A DNA stretch of 15,676 nt from Vulcanimicrobiia bacterium (GTDB lineage Bacteria > Vulcanimicrobiota > Vulcanimicrobiia > Vulcanimicrobiales > Vulcanimicrobiaceae): NCBI GenBank assembly GCA_025451135.1, contig JANWKW010000077.1:1-15676 (forward strand), read 5' to 3'. This document shows, in pieces, positions 13,445 through 15,676 of the stretch (the first letter of the stretch is position 1; every line of letters starts with the position of its first letter). The notes below the pieces were generated by a model that searched no databases, was not told the origin of the DNA, and was given only the letters and a program-made list of their open reading frames with translations. The translations under genes and the position numbers were made by a program.

Positions 13445-13854
13445 GGCAGCACCGTGACCCGGCGCGGCTCGTCGCCGGCGCCCTCGAAGACGATCTCGCG
13501 ATGGCCCGGGGGCAGCAGTGCAGGCGCGTTGCGCCACCATTCGACCAGGACGATCGAGCGGCCGTCGAAGGCTTCCTCGAGGCCGAGCTCGGTCAGGTCG
13601 GCGGGATCCTCGATGCGATAAAGGTCGAGGTGGTCGACCGGCGGCGCGCCCGCATACCGGTGCCAGAAGGTGAAGGTCGGGCTCGAGGTCTGATCCTCCC
13701 CATGCAGCGCCCGGACCAGGGCCCGGACGAAGGTGGTCTTCCCTGCGCCCAGCGGCCCGGTCAGCCCGACCACGTCGCCGGGCCGCGTGGTCGCCGCGAA
13801 TTCGGCGGCGAATCGCTCGAGGTCGCCGAGGCTGTTCAGGGTGTGCCGATGCAT
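13441..13854 (-). CDS. tsaE: tRNA t6A biosynthesis ATPase TsaE
   Basis: A 137-residue P-loop ATPase of the TsaBDE complex, needed for repeated rounds of t6A formation. Motifs: Walker A GPLGAGKTT (33-41), the switch TSSPTFTF (57-64), DHLDLYRIEDPADLTELGLEE (74-94), and the VEW motif at 104-106 followed by a Leu-Pro stretch. Length is slightly below the usual 140-160 residues. ATG 13854 is the only sensible start. It has no Shine-Dalgarno but an extended -10-like box lies 10 nt upstream, so the operon mRNA may be leaderless. It is the first gene of the seven-gene minus-strand operon and is divergent from gyrA. Confidence 0.95.
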   Translation of the reverse strand: MHRHTLNSLGDLERFAAEFAATTRPGDVVGLTGPLGAGKTTFVRALVRALHGEDQTSSPTFTFWHRYAGAPPVDHLDLYRIEDPADLTELGLEEAFDGRSIVLVEWWRNAPALLPPGHREIVFEGAGDEPRRVTVLP

Positions 13855-13864
13855 GCTTCGGAGT

Positions 13865-13873
13865 AGTGTAGCA
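13865..13873 (-). promoter_or_regulatory. Extended -10-like box before tsaE
   Basis: Minus-strand TGCTACACT fits an extended -10 element (TGn followed by TACACT, four of six matches). It ends 10 nt before the tsaE ATG. No -35 is seen, which extended -10 promoters can tolerate. If used, the tsaE mRNA would have almost no leader, in line with its missing Shine-Dalgarno. Confidence 0.35.
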
Positions 13874-13885
13874 CGAAGGTTCTAG

Positions 13886-13907
13886 GGTCCGCCTTTTGGG
13901 TCGGACC
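13886..13907 (+). promoter_or_regulatory. Inverted repeat in the gyrA leader region
   Basis: GGTCCG (13886-13891) and CGGACC (13902-13907) pair perfectly around a 10-nt loop, within the 92-bp tsaE/gyrA gap. It could be a leader hairpin or a protein-binding site for supercoiling-dependent control of gyrA. There is no T-tract after it, so it is not a terminator. I found no convincing -35/-10 pair for gyrA. Confidence 0.3.
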
Positions 13908-13935
13908 TGGCTTGTTCTTGCCCCCGGTTCCCATC

Positions 13936-13939
13936 GGAG
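13936..13939 (+). promoter_or_regulatory. Shine-Dalgarno deciding the TTG start of gyrA
   Basis: GGAG lies 7 nt before TTG at 13947. The codon just before that TTG is an in-frame TAG stop, so the gene cannot start earlier. The next in-frame ATG (13989) would cut 14 conserved residues. Confidence 0.75.
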
Positions 13940-13946
13940 TCCGTAG

Positions 13947-15676
<1,730 letters not shown>

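Overview
This looks like a chromosomal, core-genome stretch from a GC-rich bacterium. Protein-coding density is very high, all gaps are under 100 bp, and no tRNA, rRNA, CRISPR array, transposase, integrase or phage gene is visible. Two things suggest a diderm (outer-membrane) lineage outside the Proteobacteria: a secreted protein with a TonB C-terminal-like domain, and yqeK directly upstream of rsfS, an order typical of Terrabacteria. The large secreted sortilin/VPS10-like beta-propeller and the GC-rich, tightly overlapping genes would fit Eremiobacterota/Vulcanimicrobiota (WPS-2) or a relative. That placement is an inference from gene content only; no marker here proves it.

Layout. leuS (leucyl-tRNA synthetase, minus, cut by the left edge) is divergent from comEA (DNA-uptake receptor). 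comEA is followed 9 bp later by a long-chain acyl-CoA synthetase. A second plus-strand unit holds a PadR-type regulator whose stop overlaps the GTG start of a 90-residue Cys/His (zinc-ribbon-like) protein. It ends 4 bp from the stop of a minus-strand unit made of an AraC-type regulator and a 982-residue secreted Asp-box/VPS10-like protein. A DJ-1/PfpI-family protein is divergent from the AraC gene across a 61-bp region with two palindromic elements. A clear hairpin terminator separates it from a convergent TPM-domain (YgcG-like) exported protein with a long glycine tail.

The right part is one minus-strand operon, in transcription order tsaE, tsaB, rimI, a secreted BamE-like/TonB_C-like protein, yqeK, rsfS and a 43-residue membrane peptide. 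Most junctions overlap (GTGA, ATGA, ATGA, a 13-bp overlap) or place the Shine-Dalgarno across the preceding stop. The operon links tRNA t6A synthesis (TsaE, TsaB), N-terminal acetylation (RimI), dinucleotide polyphosphate hydrolysis (YqeK) and ribosome silencing (RsfS), so its theme is translation and stress. gyrA (plus, cut by the right edge) is divergent from it and begins with TTG.

I find no defence island or obviously new multi-gene system. The points most worth a second look are a CTG start for rsfS behind a perfect AGGAGG, the unidentified small membrane protein and the TonB_C-like gene in the t6A/RsfS operon, the PadR/zinc-ribbon pair, the palindromic control region between araC and the DJ-1 gene, and -10-like boxes close enough to some starts to suggest leaderless mRNAs.
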